NCBI GenBank assembly: GCA_017467565.1
Contig: JAFUSV010000131.1
Span: 39,212 to 103,211 of the forward strand
Length of the DNA stretch: 64,000 nt
Direction: 5' to 3'
Source of the DNA: Prevotella sp.
GTDB lineage: Bacteria > Bacteroidota > Bacteroidia > Bacteroidales > Bacteroidaceae
The translations under genes were made by a program, and so were the position numbers. The notes below the pieces were generated by a model. It was not told the origin of the DNA. It did no database searches and saw only the letters and a list, made by a program, of their open reading frames with translations. This document shows, piece after piece, positions 52,463-61,311 of the stretch (its first letter is position 1; each line of letters begins with the position of its first letter).

Positions 52463-55354
52463 ATGGAATACAATTTCAGAGAGATTGAACAGAAATGGCA
52501 GAAACGATGGGTGGAAAACGGCACGTATCGTGTAGTGGAGGACGAGCACAAGAAGAAGTTCTATGTGCTGAACATGTTCCCCTACCCCAGCGGTGCAGGT
52601 CTGCACGTAGGACACCCGTTGGGATATATCGCATCGGATATCTATGCTCGCTACAAGCGGCTGAACGGCTACAACGTGCTGAACCCCATGGGCTACGATG
52701 CCTACGGTCTGCCTGCTGAGCAGTATGCCATCCAGACAGGTCAGCATCCAGCCATCACGACAGAACAGAACATCAACCGCTATCGTGAGCAGTTGGACAA
52801 GATAGGATTCTCGTTTGACTGGAGTCGCGAGGTACGAACCTGCGATCCTGGTTACTATAAATGGACACAATGGGCTTTCCAGCGCATGTTCCGTTCGTAC
52901 TTCAGCACCTCGTCACACAAGGCTCAGCCTATCATCAAGCTGATAGAGCACTTCGAACTGATGGGTACCGAGAACTGCGGTGCCTACGGTACCGAGGAAC
53001 TGCACTTCACAGCTTCGGAGTGGGACAAGTTTGACGAGAAAAAGAAGCAAGAGGTGCTGATGAACTACCGCATAGCCTATCTGGCTGAGACGATGGTCAA
53101 CTGGTGTCCGGCTCTTGGCACGGTGCTGGCCAACGACGAGGTGGTGAACGGTGTCAGCGAGCGTGGCGGCTATCCTGTAGAACAGAAGAAGATGCGCCAG
53201 TGGTGTCTGCGCGTGTCGGCCTATGCCCAGCGCCTGCTGGACGGACTGGAGAATATAGACTGGAGCGACTCACTGAAGGAAGCCCAGCGCAACTGGATAG
53301 GCAGGAGCGAGGGTACGGAGATGGAGTTCCAGGTGGCTGACTCTGAAAAGCACTTCACCATCTTCACCACCCGTGCTGATACCATCTTCGGTGTGACCTT
53401 CATGGTGCTGGCTCCTGAAAGCGAGTTGGTAGAGCAACTGACTACACCTGAGCAGCAGGCTGCCGTAGACGAATACCTGGCCTACGTGAAGAAGCGCACA
53501 GAGCGAGAGCGCCAGATGGACCACTCCGTGACGGGTGTGTTCTCAGGCTCGTATGCCATCAATCCCTTCACTGGTGAGCGCATACCTATCTGGATAGCAG
53601 AATATGTACTGGCTGGCTACGGCACAGGTGCCATCATGGCTGTGCCTGCCCATGACAGTCGCGACTATGCCTTCGCCAAGCACTTCAACCTGCCCATCGT
53701 ACCACTGATAGAAGGTGCCGATGTGAGCGAGGAGAGTTTCGATGCCAAGGAAGGCATCGTGATGAACAGTCCAAAAGCCCCCTCGGGGGCAGTAGGGGGG
53801 GCTCAGTTCTCGCTGAACGGACTGACCGTCAAGGAGGCTATTGCCAAGACAAAGAAATATGTCACAGAGAAGGGGCTGGGCCGCGTGAAGGTGAACTACC
53901 GTCTGAGAGATGCCATCTTCTCGCGTCAGCGCTACTGGGGTGAGCCGTTCCCCGTCTACTACAAGGACGACATGCCCTACATGATTCCGAAGGAGTGCCT
54001 GCCACTGGAGCTGCCTGAGATAGACGAATACAAGCCCACAGAGACTGGCGAACCCCCACTGGGACGCGCCAAGATATGGGCATGGGACACAAAGTTCGAC
54101 AAGGTGGTCGATGTCAAAAACATCGACAACAAGACAGTGTTCCCGCTGGAGCTGAACACAATGCCCGGCTTTGCCGGATCGAGCGCCTACTATCTGCGCT
54201 ACATGGATCCGAAGAACGACAAGGCACTGACAGACAAGGACAAGAACGAATACTGGCGCAACGTAGACCTCTACGTAGGTGGCTCAGAGCATGCTACCGG
54301 TCACCTCATTTACTCGCGCTTCTGGAATAAGTTCCTCTATGACTCAGGCTACACCTGTGAGGACGAGCCGTTCCAGAAACTTATCAACCAGGGTATGATA
54401 CAAGGATGGTCGAGTTTCGTATTCCGTCTGAAAGGTACACAGCAGTATGTCAGCTTCGACCTGCTGGACGTACAATACGATAATGAGACCAAGAAGCAGC
54501 GCTACTTCTATAACGGCAACGAGGCCGACCCCATCTATACAGACATCAGCACCGTGAACGGCAAGGAACTGGACATAGAGAAGATACGTCAGTGGATGCC
54601 CGACTTTGCCGAGGCTGAGTTCATCAAGAACGACGAAGGCAAATACATCGTCTACCAGACGATAGAGAAGATGTCGAAGTCGAAATATAATGTGGTGAAC
54701 CCCGACGACATCTGCAATAACTACGGAGCCGACACACTGCGTCTGTACGAGATGTTCCTTGGCCCTGTGGAGCAGTCGAAGCCCTGGGATGTCGCCGGTA
54801 TCGACGGCTGTCACCGCTTCCTGCGCCGCTTCTGGAACCTCTGTGCGGGATGTTGCATTGACAATGCAACAAACGAAACAAGCGCTACGCCCGAGGAGCT
54901 GAAGTCGGTACACAAGCTCATCAAGAAGGTGACGCAGGACATCGAGGCCTTCAGCTACAACACGGCTATCTCAGCCTTCATGATCTGTGTGAACGAGCTG
55001 ACACAGCTGAAGTGCAAGAACCGTGAACTGATGAAGACGCTGACCGTGCTCATTGCTCCCTTCGCTCCCCATATCGCCGAAGAGTTGTGGAGTCATCTGG
55101 GTGGTGAGGGTTCGGTATGCGATGCCGAGTGGCCCAAGTGGAACGAAGACTATCTGGTAGAGAGCCAGGTGAAGATGGGTGTAGCCTTTAATGGCAAGGC
55201 CCGCTACGAAATACAGTTGCCGGCCGATGCCGACAATGCCACCATCGAGCAGACAGTCCGTGAGGATGAGCGTACTGCCAAATACGTGGAAGGTAAACAG
55301 ATTATGAAAGTCATCATAGTGCCTAAACGTATGGTGAACATCGTGGTGAAGTGA
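52463..55354 (+). CDS. leuS: Leucyl-tRNA synthetase
   Basis: 963-residue class I synthetase that charges tRNA-Leu. HIGH motif within [16 protein letters not shown] (about 40-55), CP1 editing domain ([10 protein letters not shown] and [13 protein letters not shown]), KMSKS at 736-740 and the C-terminal anticodon-binding domain ([12 protein letters not shown]) are intact. Near residues 436-449 a palindromic repeat (AGCCCCCTCGGGGGC) is inserted in frame, giving [11 protein letters not shown] just after the editing-domain motifs. Its own promoter is clear. It starts a rightward series leuS, yitT-like, rdgB, porZ and envelope genes. Confidence 0.98.
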   Translation: MEYNFREIEQKWQKRWVENGTYRVVEDEHKKKFYVLNMFPYPSGAGLHVGHPLGYIASDIYARYKRLNGYNVLNPMGYDAYGLPAEQYAIQTGQHPAITTEQNINRYREQLDKIGFSFDWSREVRTCDPGYYKWTQWAFQRMFRSYFSTSSHKAQPIIKLIEHFELMGTENCGAYGTEELHFTASEWDKFDEKKKQEVLMNYRIAYLAETMVNWCPALGTVLANDEVVNGVSERGGYPVEQKKMRQWCLRVSAYAQRLLDGLENIDWSDSLKEAQRNWIGRSEGTEMEFQVADSEKHFTIFTTRADTIFGVTFMVLAPESELVEQLTTPEQQAAVDEYLAYVKKRTERERQMDHSVTGVFSGSYAINPFTGERIPIWIAEYVLAGYGTGAIMAVPAHDSRDYAFAKHFNLPIVPLIEGADVSEESFDAKEGIVMNSPKAPSGAVGGAQFSLNGLTVKEAIAKTKKYVTEKGLGRVKVNYRLRDAIFSRQRYWGEPFPVYYKDDMPYMIPKECLPLELPEIDEYKPTETGEPPLGRAKIWAWDTKFDKVVDVKNIDNKTVFPLELNTMPGFAGSSAYYLRYMDPKNDKALTDKDKNEYWRNVDLYVGGSEHATGHLIYSRFWNKFLYDSGYTCEDEPFQKLINQGMIQGWSSFVFRLKGTQQYVSFDLLDVQYDNETKKQRYFYNGNEADPIYTDISTVNGKELDIEKIRQWMPDFAEAEFIKNDEGKYIVYQTIEKMSKSKYNVVNPDDICNNYGADTLRLYEMFLGPVEQSKPWDVAGIDGCHRFLRRFWNLCAGCCIDNATNETSATPEELKSVHKLIKKVTQDIEAFSYNTAISAFMICVNELTQLKCKNRELMKTLTVLIAPFAPHIAEELWSHLGGEGSVCDAEWPKWNEDYLVESQVKMGVAFNGKARYEIQLPADADNATIEQTVREDERTAKYVEGKQIMKVIIVPKRMVNIVVK
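53769..53803 (+). repeat. Palindromic CCCCCTCGGGGG repeat inserted in leuS
   Basis: AAAGCCCCCTCGGGGGCAG followed by TAGGGGGGGCT. It reads in frame as [10 protein letters not shown]. The form is typical of extragenic GC palindromes in Bacteroidetes genomes, here inside an essential gene. Confidence 0.85.
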
Positions 55355-55412
55355 AGAGTGAAAAGTGAAGAGTGAAAAGTGAAAAGTGAAGAGTGAAGAG
55401 TGAGAAGTGATA
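55352..55412 (+). repeat. GTGAAGAGTGAAAA simple repeat between leuS and yitT-like gene
   Basis: Eight or so 7-bp units (GTGAAGA, GTGAAAA). They begin at the leuS stop codon and end shortly before the next ATG. Confidence 0.88.
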
Positions 55413-55423
55413 AATAAAACACT

Positions 55424-56356
55424 ATGACGTCAGAACAAAAGAAATTCGTGCTTAGCGAGGTTAAAGACTATACCTTCATCACGTTCGGTCTGATACTCTA
55501 TTCGTTTGGCTTCACGTTTTTCCTGATGCCCTACGAAATCGTGACGGGAGGTGTGGCCGGTATAGCAGCCATCGTAGAATATGCCACGCATTTTCAGAAC
55601 CAGTACACCTACTTCCTGGTGAACTTCGCCTTGCTGGTGATGGCACTGAGAATACTGGGACTGAAGTTTCTGATGAAGACCATCTATGCCATCTTGATGC
55701 TGACGTTCCTGCTGGCCTTCATGAAAGAACTGGTGCCACGCGACGAGGCTGGCAACATGGTGAAGATACTGGGTGAGGGGCAGGACTTCATGTCGCTCAT
55801 CATCGGCTGTACGATGACAGGTTCGGCACTGGGTATCGTCTTCGTAAACAACGGCTCAACGGGCGGTACCGATATCATAGCGGCCTCAGTGAACAAGTTC
55901 TATAACATGTCGCTGGGCACAGTGCTGGTATTTGTTGACTTCGTCATCATCGGCTCGTGTATGTTCATCCCGCAGTTCGGCTCCTTGCTGCAACGTACCT
56001 ATATGGTAGTGTTCGGTCTGTGTACGATGGTCATCGAGAACTTCATGCTCGACTACATCTACAACCGCCAGCGGTCGTCAGTACAGTTCATGATATTCAG
56101 CGAGAAGTGGCAGGAGATAGCCAACGCCATCGGTACAAAGATGGACCACGGCGTCACCATCCTGGACGGTCACGGCTGGTATAGCGGCAAGCAGCGCAAG
56201 GTGCTCTGTATCTTGGCCAAGAAAAATGAGAGTACACTCATCTTCCGCCTCATCAAGATGATAGACCCCCATGCCTTCGTATCGCAGAGTGCCGTCATCG
56301 GCGTCTTCGGTGAAGGTTTCGACAGTATTAAGGTAAAAGTGAGAAGTGAAAAGTGA
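55424..56356 (+). CDS. YitT-family membrane protein (DUF161/DUF2179)
   Basis: 310 residues. N-terminal membrane domain with about five TM helices (e.g. FGLILYSFGFTFFLMPYEIV, NFALLVMALRILGLKFLM), with the family G-G-x-x-G-I-A and NNGSTGGTDI motifs, followed by a cytoplasmic DUF2179 domain (GVTILDGHGWYSG...KVLCILAKKNE). The function of the family is not established; a transport role is suggested. The last codons (KVRSEK-stop) are part of a GTGAGAAGTGAAAAG repeat that runs into the rdgB leader. Confidence 0.92.
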   Translation: MTSEQKKFVLSEVKDYTFITFGLILYSFGFTFFLMPYEIVTGGVAGIAAIVEYATHFQNQYTYFLVNFALLVMALRILGLKFLMKTIYAILMLTFLLAFMKELVPRDEAGNMVKILGEGQDFMSLIIGCTMTGSALGIVFVNNGSTGGTDIIAASVNKFYNMSLGTVLVFVDFVIIGSCMFIPQFGSLLQRTYMVVFGLCTMVIENFMLDYIYNRQRSSVQFMIFSEKWQEIANAIGTKMDHGVTILDGHGWYSGKQRKVLCILAKKNESTLIFRLIKMIDPHAFVSQSAVIGVFGEGFDSIKVKVRSEK

Positions 56357-56370
56357 AAAGTGAGAAGTGA
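56335..56370 (+). repeat. GTGAGAAGTGAAAA repeat spanning the end of the yitT-like gene
   Basis: Four to five 7-bp units that encode the C-terminal VRSEK, supply the TGA stop and form the whole gap to rdgB. Confidence 0.88.
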
Positions 56371-56990
56371 TGAGAATAGTTTTTGCTACCAACAATCAGC
56401 ACAAGCTGCAGGAGATACGCCAGATACTGGGAGACAACATAGAGGTGCTGTCGCTGAAGGACATAGATTGCAACGTGGACATCCCCGAGACAGGAAAGAC
56501 GCTGGAAGAGAATGCCAGACAGAAAGCCCGTTACGTCTACGACCATTACCACATGGATGTCTTTGCTGACGACACTGGTCTGGAGGTAGACGCACTGGAT
56601 GGTCGCCCCGGCGTCTACAGTGCCCGCTATGCCGGCGGTGAAGGTCATGACTCAGAGGCCAATATGACGAAACTTTTAGGCGAATTAGCAGAAAATAACA
56701 ATCGCAAGGCAAGATTTCGCACCGTCATTGCGTTAATACAAAAGAAAGATGTATGCCCCTGTGGTTGCACCAGCATTGCCCAAGAACATCTGTTCGAGGG
56801 TATCGTAGAAGGTGAGATTACCCGTCAGAGGAGTGGTGCCGAGGGTTTCGGCTACGACCCCATCTTCCGTCCCGAAGGCTATGACAAGACTTTCGCAGAA
56901 CTGGGCATAGACATTAAGAATCAAATAAGCCATCGTGCCAGAGCAGTGAAAAAGCTCTGCGAGTACCTTATGGGGAATGATAAGTGTTAA
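56370..56990 (+). CDS. rdgB: Non-canonical purine NTP pyrophosphatase (RdgB/HAM1)
   Basis: 206-residue cytosolic house-cleaning enzyme that converts dITP, ITP and XTP to monophosphates. Motifs: [16 protein letters not shown] (nucleotide binding), [11 protein letters not shown], the Y-S-A-R-Y-A-G segment, EGFGYDPIF and the C-terminal [10 protein letters not shown]. The ATG at 56370 is used; a GTG one codon earlier is also in frame. The final residues NDKC and the stop are encoded by the same 20-bp repeat word that ends the HTCS gene. Confidence 0.96.
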   Translation: MRIVFATNNQHKLQEIRQILGDNIEVLSLKDIDCNVDIPETGKTLEENARQKARYVYDHYHMDVFADDTGLEVDALDGRPGVYSARYAGGEGHDSEANMTKLLGELAENNNRKARFRTVIALIQKKDVCPCGCTSIAQEHLFEGIVEGEITRQRSGAEGFGYDPIFRPEGYDKTFAELGIDIKNQISHRARAVKKLCEYLMGNDKC

Positions 56991-57008
56991 GTGATAAATG
57001 ATAAGTAG
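56972..57008 (+). repeat. GTGATAA simple repeat spanning the rdgB stop codon
   Basis: ATGATAAGTG, TTAAGTG and ATAAATG units. The 20 bases at 56979-56998 equal 4052-4071 exactly. Confidence 0.88.
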
Positions 57009-57047
57009 ATGAGAGATACAACACAAAAAAGAAATGGAAATTGGATC

Positions 57048-59084
57048 ATGAAATTGATGCTTGTAGTCGCAGCACTGCAATTCTCAGTTTTCAGTTTTCA
57101 ATTTTCAGTTTGTTCAGCACAGACAAATACGTGGCATGCCTACATGTCGTACTATGAGCCCCAGCAAATCGTCAAGGCCGGAGACAATGACTTGTTTGTC
57201 AGAGCCTCTAACGGACTGTATCAGTACAACCTGACTGACCACAGCATCACCACCTACGACAAGATGCGACAGCTGAACGACAGCTATATTGAGAAGATAG
57301 CGTGGAACCAGAAGGCCAAGCGACTGATAGTGGTGTACAACAATTCGAATATCGACCTGATAGACCTGAACGGTAATGTGACCAATATGAGTTCGCTCTA
57401 CACCAAGTCGATGACTCAGGACAAGACGGTGAACAACATCTATATCAACGATGTGTATGCCTATCTGGCTACTGGCTTTGGCGTCATGAAAATCAACATG
57501 GAGCGCATGGAGGTCAGCGAGTCGTACATTCTGAACCAAAATATCGTCAACATCGGCATCAGCGACGGCACTATCTACGTGCAGAACAATTTCGCTGAAG
57601 TATCAAAGGGTGCCATGAACACAAACCTCATTGACTTCCACAACTGGACAACCACGACCAGCTGGCCCGATGGCATCTTCAACATAGACAATAGCGACTG
57701 GAACAACTATATAGAAGAGGTGAGGACACTGAAGACCGACGGTCCGAAGTACAACAACTTCGACTTCATGCGCTTCAAGCATGGCCGGCTGTACACTGTT
57801 GGCGGCGGTTTCACGTCGACTATCTTCATTGACAATCCTGGTACCGTCCAGATACTGAAAGACGGTGAATGGCAGATATTGCCCGACAATCTGAAACAGA
57901 TCACAGGCCGCGAGTTCAGCCAGATGAAATCCGTCGATGCAATGCCCGACGACCCCGACCATATCTTCGTCAGTGGCCGAACAGGCCTGTACGAATATCG
58001 CAATGGCGAGTTCTACAAAGAACATACCTGGGAAAACAGTCCATTGGAGCGTTTGATTGCAAATGGTAAACCCATTGATGACTACCTGCTGACCCTCGGT
58101 ATGGCTATTGCCGACAATGGTGACTTGTGGTGCCTGAACAGTATGGCCACACAGCACTCGTTGCTGCAATATACCAAGGATGGCCAATGGATATCGCACC
58201 ACAAGAACGAGCTGATGTACAACGAAAGTATCAGCATGGAGATTTTGGAACGTATGCTGATAGACAGTCGCGGCTATATCTGGTTTCTCAATAACCACTG
58301 GCGCAAACCTACCATCTTCTGCTATGACCCTGTCAATGACAGATTCGTCAAGATTATCTCCTCGTTTATCAATCAGGACGGCAAAAGCTATTCGGGTGCT
58401 CCTGTCACCATTTCAGAGGACTTGGAGGGTAACATCTGGCTGGGCATGAACTTTGGCCTCTACATGATAGAGAGCGACAGAGTGAGCGATGAGAGTACCT
58501 ATATGACACAGGTGAAGGTGCCACGCAATGACGGCACCAACCTGGCCGACTACCTGTTGGCAGATATCACCATCCGCGACATCGTCGTCGACGGCGGCAA
58601 CCGTAAGTGGATAGCCACCCAGGGTAGCGGCATCTACCTCATCAGCAGCGACAATATGACCGAACTGGCTCACTATACCACCGAGAACAGTCCTATACTC
58701 TCTGACAACGTGATGGCTCTGGCCATCAATAATGAGACGGGCGAACTGTTCATAGGTACCGACATCGGTCTCTGCTCGTACATCACTGATGCCACGACAG
58801 CTGTGGAGACAATGGATAAAAGCAACGTCTATGCCTATCCTAACCCTGTCGTCTCAGGTTACAACGGCCTCATCACCATCGTAGGACTATCGAGAGATGC
58901 CGACGTGAAGATACTTTCCACCAGCGGACAGCTGGTAGCCCAGGGCCGCTCTAACGGAGGCACGTTCACCTGGAATGGTCGCGACCGTCAGGGTCGTCGT
59001 GTGGCCAGCGGTGTCTATATGGTAGCAGCAGCCACGAGTGAAGGCAAGAAAGGAACCGTATGCAAAATAGCCGTCATCAACTGA
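57048..59084 (+). CDS. porZ: PorZ-like type IX secretion component (beta-propeller sensor with T9SS C-terminal domain)
   Basis: 678 residues. Signal peptide, two propeller regions (TNTWHAYMSYYEPQQIV..., later ENIWLGMNFGLYMIE), and a C-terminal type A sorting domain (YAYPNPVVSGYNGLITI...GVYMVAAA...CKIAVIN, about 595-678). PorZ is a surface protein of the T9SS attachment complex that handles anionic LPS in Porphyromonas gingivalis. The start MKLML is preferred over 57009, which would add 13 polar residues before the signal. The hydrophobic core QFSVFSFQFSV is encoded by a TTTTCAGTTTTCA repeat. It overlaps the next gene by 25 bp. Confidence 0.85.
   Translation: MKLMLVVAALQFSVFSFQFSVCSAQTNTWHAYMSYYEPQQIVKAGDNDLFVRASNGLYQYNLTDHSITTYDKMRQLNDSYIEKIAWNQKAKRLIVVYNNSNIDLIDLNGNVTNMSSLYTKSMTQDKTVNNIYINDVYAYLATGFGVMKINMERMEVSESYILNQNIVNIGISDGTIYVQNNFAEVSKGAMNTNLIDFHNWTTTTSWPDGIFNIDNSDWNNYIEEVRTLKTDGPKYNNFDFMRFKHGRLYTVGGGFTSTIFIDNPGTVQILKDGEWQILPDNLKQITGREFSQMKSVDAMPDDPDHIFVSGRTGLYEYRNGEFYKEHTWENSPLERLIANGKPIDDYLLTLGMAIADNGDLWCLNSMATQHSLLQYTKDGQWISHHKNELMYNESISMEILERMLIDSRGYIWFLNNHWRKPTIFCYDPVNDRFVKIISSFINQDGKSYSGAPVTISEDLEGNIWLGMNFGLYMIESDRVSDESTYMTQVKVPRNDGTNLADYLLADITIRDIVVDGGNRKWIATQGSGIYLISSDNMTELAHYTTENSPILSDNVMALAINNETGELFIGTDIGLCSYITDATTAVETMDKSNVYAYPNPVVSGYNGLITIVGLSRDADVKILSTSGQLVAQGRSNGGTFTWNGRDRQGRRVASGVYMVAAATSEGKKGTVCKIAVIN
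57080..57113 (+). repeat. TTTTCAG simple repeat encoding the PorZ signal-peptide core
   Basis: AATTCTCAGTTTTCAGTTTT and following ATTTTCAG units (about 10 bp each), read as F-S-V-F-S-F-Q-F-S-V. Confidence 0.88.
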
Positions 59085-60358
59085 CACGACTGAGCAACCT
59101 CTATGTGCTGGCAACCATCTTCTTAGTGTGGTTGCTGGCCGTTCTTTTTATATTCGGCTATACGCCTACCAACGACGGCGTAGGCTATCTGGAGTATGCC
59201 GAACACTGTCTGAATGAAGGTGCTCCCTACCCTACCCGGAGCATCTACCAGACGGAACCCTTCATCTGGAACATCGGCATCATCAACCTTACTGAACTGT
59301 CACTATGGCTCAGCGGCTCGCTCTGGCCACTGCTCATCGTGCTGTGCTTCATGAAAGCAGCCACCTGCCTGCTGGTGGGACTGACGGCTGAGCGACTGTT
59401 CAGCCACCGCATAGCCGTCATAGCCATGCTGCTATTCATGCTCTATCCTAACAACTGGGGTCAGAGCACGATGATTTCGAGCGAGATACCGTCTACATGC
59501 CTGGCTCTTGCAGCCGTCTACTTAGTGGTGAGCCGAGGCCGTTCGTGGCGTATGATGGCAGTAAGCGGACTGCTCTTGGGCATAGCCAACTGGTTCCGTC
59601 CCACCGCCCTGATCTTCATCATTGCCATCATACTCTACCTCCTGCTTTTCGAACGTCAGCACGTCGTCAAGCGTTTAGGCTGTCTGCTGGCAGCGTTTGG
59701 GCTGTTTGCTGTGAGCGTTGGTACGCTTTGCTATCTGCGCACAGGCCATTTCGTCTATCAGGCCCGCAGCTACTGGTTCTCTATGGTCGATGAATGCTAC
59801 GACGGAGCCCCCGTAGGCCCGCACTGGGGACAGCCCATCTGGCCCAAGGGCTACCCCCGCTATGTAGAGAACCACAAAGAGATGGACTGCTTCCAGCTGG
59901 AACAGATATGGAAGGAGCGCAGCCTCGACTGGCTGAAGGACCATAAAGTAGAATACCTGAAGAAAATACCGGGCCGACTTTACTATATGTACCTGTCGGA
60001 CTACGACTACCTGTCAGCCTTTCTGAGCGACAAGTCAAAGGCAGAAAACAACTTTATCACCCTGCCCTATCGCAGCCTGCTCAGCAAGGCCTCGACCATG
60101 AACTTGGCACAGTGGCTGTCATTAGTATGCCAGCTGTCCTATTTCTGCCTGCTGGCAGCAGCCATATACAGCAGCTGCCGACTACTGCGCCGCCGTCGCT
60201 ACAGGCAGCTCTTCCTGCCTCTCTTTATACTGATAGGCGGTTCGCTGGCCATTATTCTCGTGATGCATGGTGAGACGCGATTCAAGGATCCGTTCATGCC
60301 CTTCCTCTTCATGCTGGCTCCCGCTTTCCTGTTGTATTCATCCAAAAAAGTCAGGTGA
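59060..60358 (+). CDS. GT-C-type polytopic glycosyltransferase-like membrane protein
   Basis: 432 residues with about ten TM helices. After the first helix there is TPTNDGVGYLEYA, an acidic loop in the position of the catalytic Asp of GT39/ArnT-like transferases, which take sugars from lipid carriers. A charged periplasmic region (YDGAPVGPHWGQPIWPKGY, about 245-300) sits between helices 8 and 9. Family assignment is by topology and motif, not by a strong signature. It overlaps porZ by 25 bp, and the next gene starts directly after its stop, so these are translationally linked. Confidence 0.7.
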   Translation: MQNSRHQLTRLSNLYVLATIFLVWLLAVLFIFGYTPTNDGVGYLEYAEHCLNEGAPYPTRSIYQTEPFIWNIGIINLTELSLWLSGSLWPLLIVLCFMKAATCLLVGLTAERLFSHRIAVIAMLLFMLYPNNWGQSTMISSEIPSTCLALAAVYLVVSRGRSWRMMAVSGLLLGIANWFRPTALIFIIAIILYLLLFERQHVVKRLGCLLAAFGLFAVSVGTLCYLRTGHFVYQARSYWFSMVDECYDGAPVGPHWGQPIWPKGYPRYVENHKEMDCFQLEQIWKERSLDWLKDHKVEYLKKIPGRLYYMYLSDYDYLSAFLSDKSKAENNFITLPYRSLLSKASTMNLAQWLSLVCQLSYFCLLAAAIYSSCRLLRRRRYRQLFLPLFILIGGSLAIILVMHGETRFKDPFMPFLFMLAPAFLLYSSKKVR

Positions 60359-61303
60359 ATGAACAGAATCGTATGGATAGACCTGTTGCGCGGCTTCTGC
60401 ATGATGCTCATCCTGTGGTTTCACACAGAGGTGTACTATGCAGGACAATCCATCATACCCTACGATCTGTATGTCGTCAACGCGCTGACCACGTTCTACT
60501 TCATCTCTGGCTACCTATTATATAGCCATCAGCCATTTTCGTGGCGTTCTAAGCTGCTTTCTATACTCAGAGGGTTAGTGGTACCCTATTTCTTTTTCAC
60601 GCTGCTGCTGGCCCTTCCTAAGGCCCTGATGACCCATCAGCCGGTGACTGACATCATCATCCACATCCTGCAAGGCAACGGCTCGTGGTTTGTATCGTCG
60701 CTCATCACGGCCGAAGTTATCTTTGCCTGTGTATTGTATGTGCATAACCGCTGGCTTATCCACCTGCTGCCCTTGGCAGCGCTGGCAGGAGCCTGGTTGC
60801 TGACAGGCAGCGAAGTCTCTATGCACCATAACTACTGGAACTTCCACAATGCACTGATAGGTTTGGTTTTCATGTACTTAGGTTACGAATATCATCGGCA
60901 CGAGCAGCGTTTTCAACCTTTCCACCGCCTATCATCATTATTACTACTCTTGCTTCTCCTTATTATTATAAAGGTATATGTCACGCGTCATGATATATCG
61001 CTGCTGATAGAGCCCGTACTCGTCAGCAACTACCTCATATTCATGGCAGACAGCATCTGCTTCATCCTGTTGGCACTGGGCATCTTCAGCCGACTGCCCA
61101 GAGTCAAGTGGATGGAGTGGATAGGCCGCCACTCGCTGGTTTATTACTTCTTCTGTGGAGGCGTGCCTATGGTGGTAGCCAGGTTGATGCCCGCCTATCA
61201 TCACTACTATACCGTGCCGATAGCTTTCCTGATGGTATGCATGCTGTCTACAGCTATCGTATGGCTATGCTATCGTTACCTCACTATCATTCTCAAACAT
61301 TAG
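60359..61303 (+). CDS. Membrane acyltransferase (acyltransferase 3 family)
   Basis: 314 residues, about ten TM helices. Starts with RIVWIDLLRGFCMMLILWFHT, the family opening with R-x(10)-H spacing, and F-Y-F-I-S-G-Y-L-L-Y. Proteins of this type O-acylate sugars of LPS, exopolysaccharide or peptidoglycan precursors. The ATG follows the previous stop with no gap. A second, different member lies at 62925. Confidence 0.88.
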   Translation: MNRIVWIDLLRGFCMMLILWFHTEVYYAGQSIIPYDLYVVNALTTFYFISGYLLYSHQPFSWRSKLLSILRGLVVPYFFFTLLLALPKALMTHQPVTDIIIHILQGNGSWFVSSLITAEVIFACVLYVHNRWLIHLLPLAALAGAWLLTGSEVSMHHNYWNFHNALIGLVFMYLGYEYHRHEQRFQPFHRLSSLLLLLLLLIIIKVYVTRHDISLLIEPVLVSNYLIFMADSICFILLALGIFSRLPRVKWMEWIGRHSLVYYFFCGGVPMVVARLMPAYHHYYTVPIAFLMVCMLSTAIVWLCYRYLTIILKH

Positions 61304-61311
61304 CACTCCGT

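Noticed and set aside
61108-61311. Upstream extension of the EptA-like gene
   Set aside because: It lies inside the preceding acyltransferase in another frame and has no family similarity; the hydrophobic start at 61312 fits.
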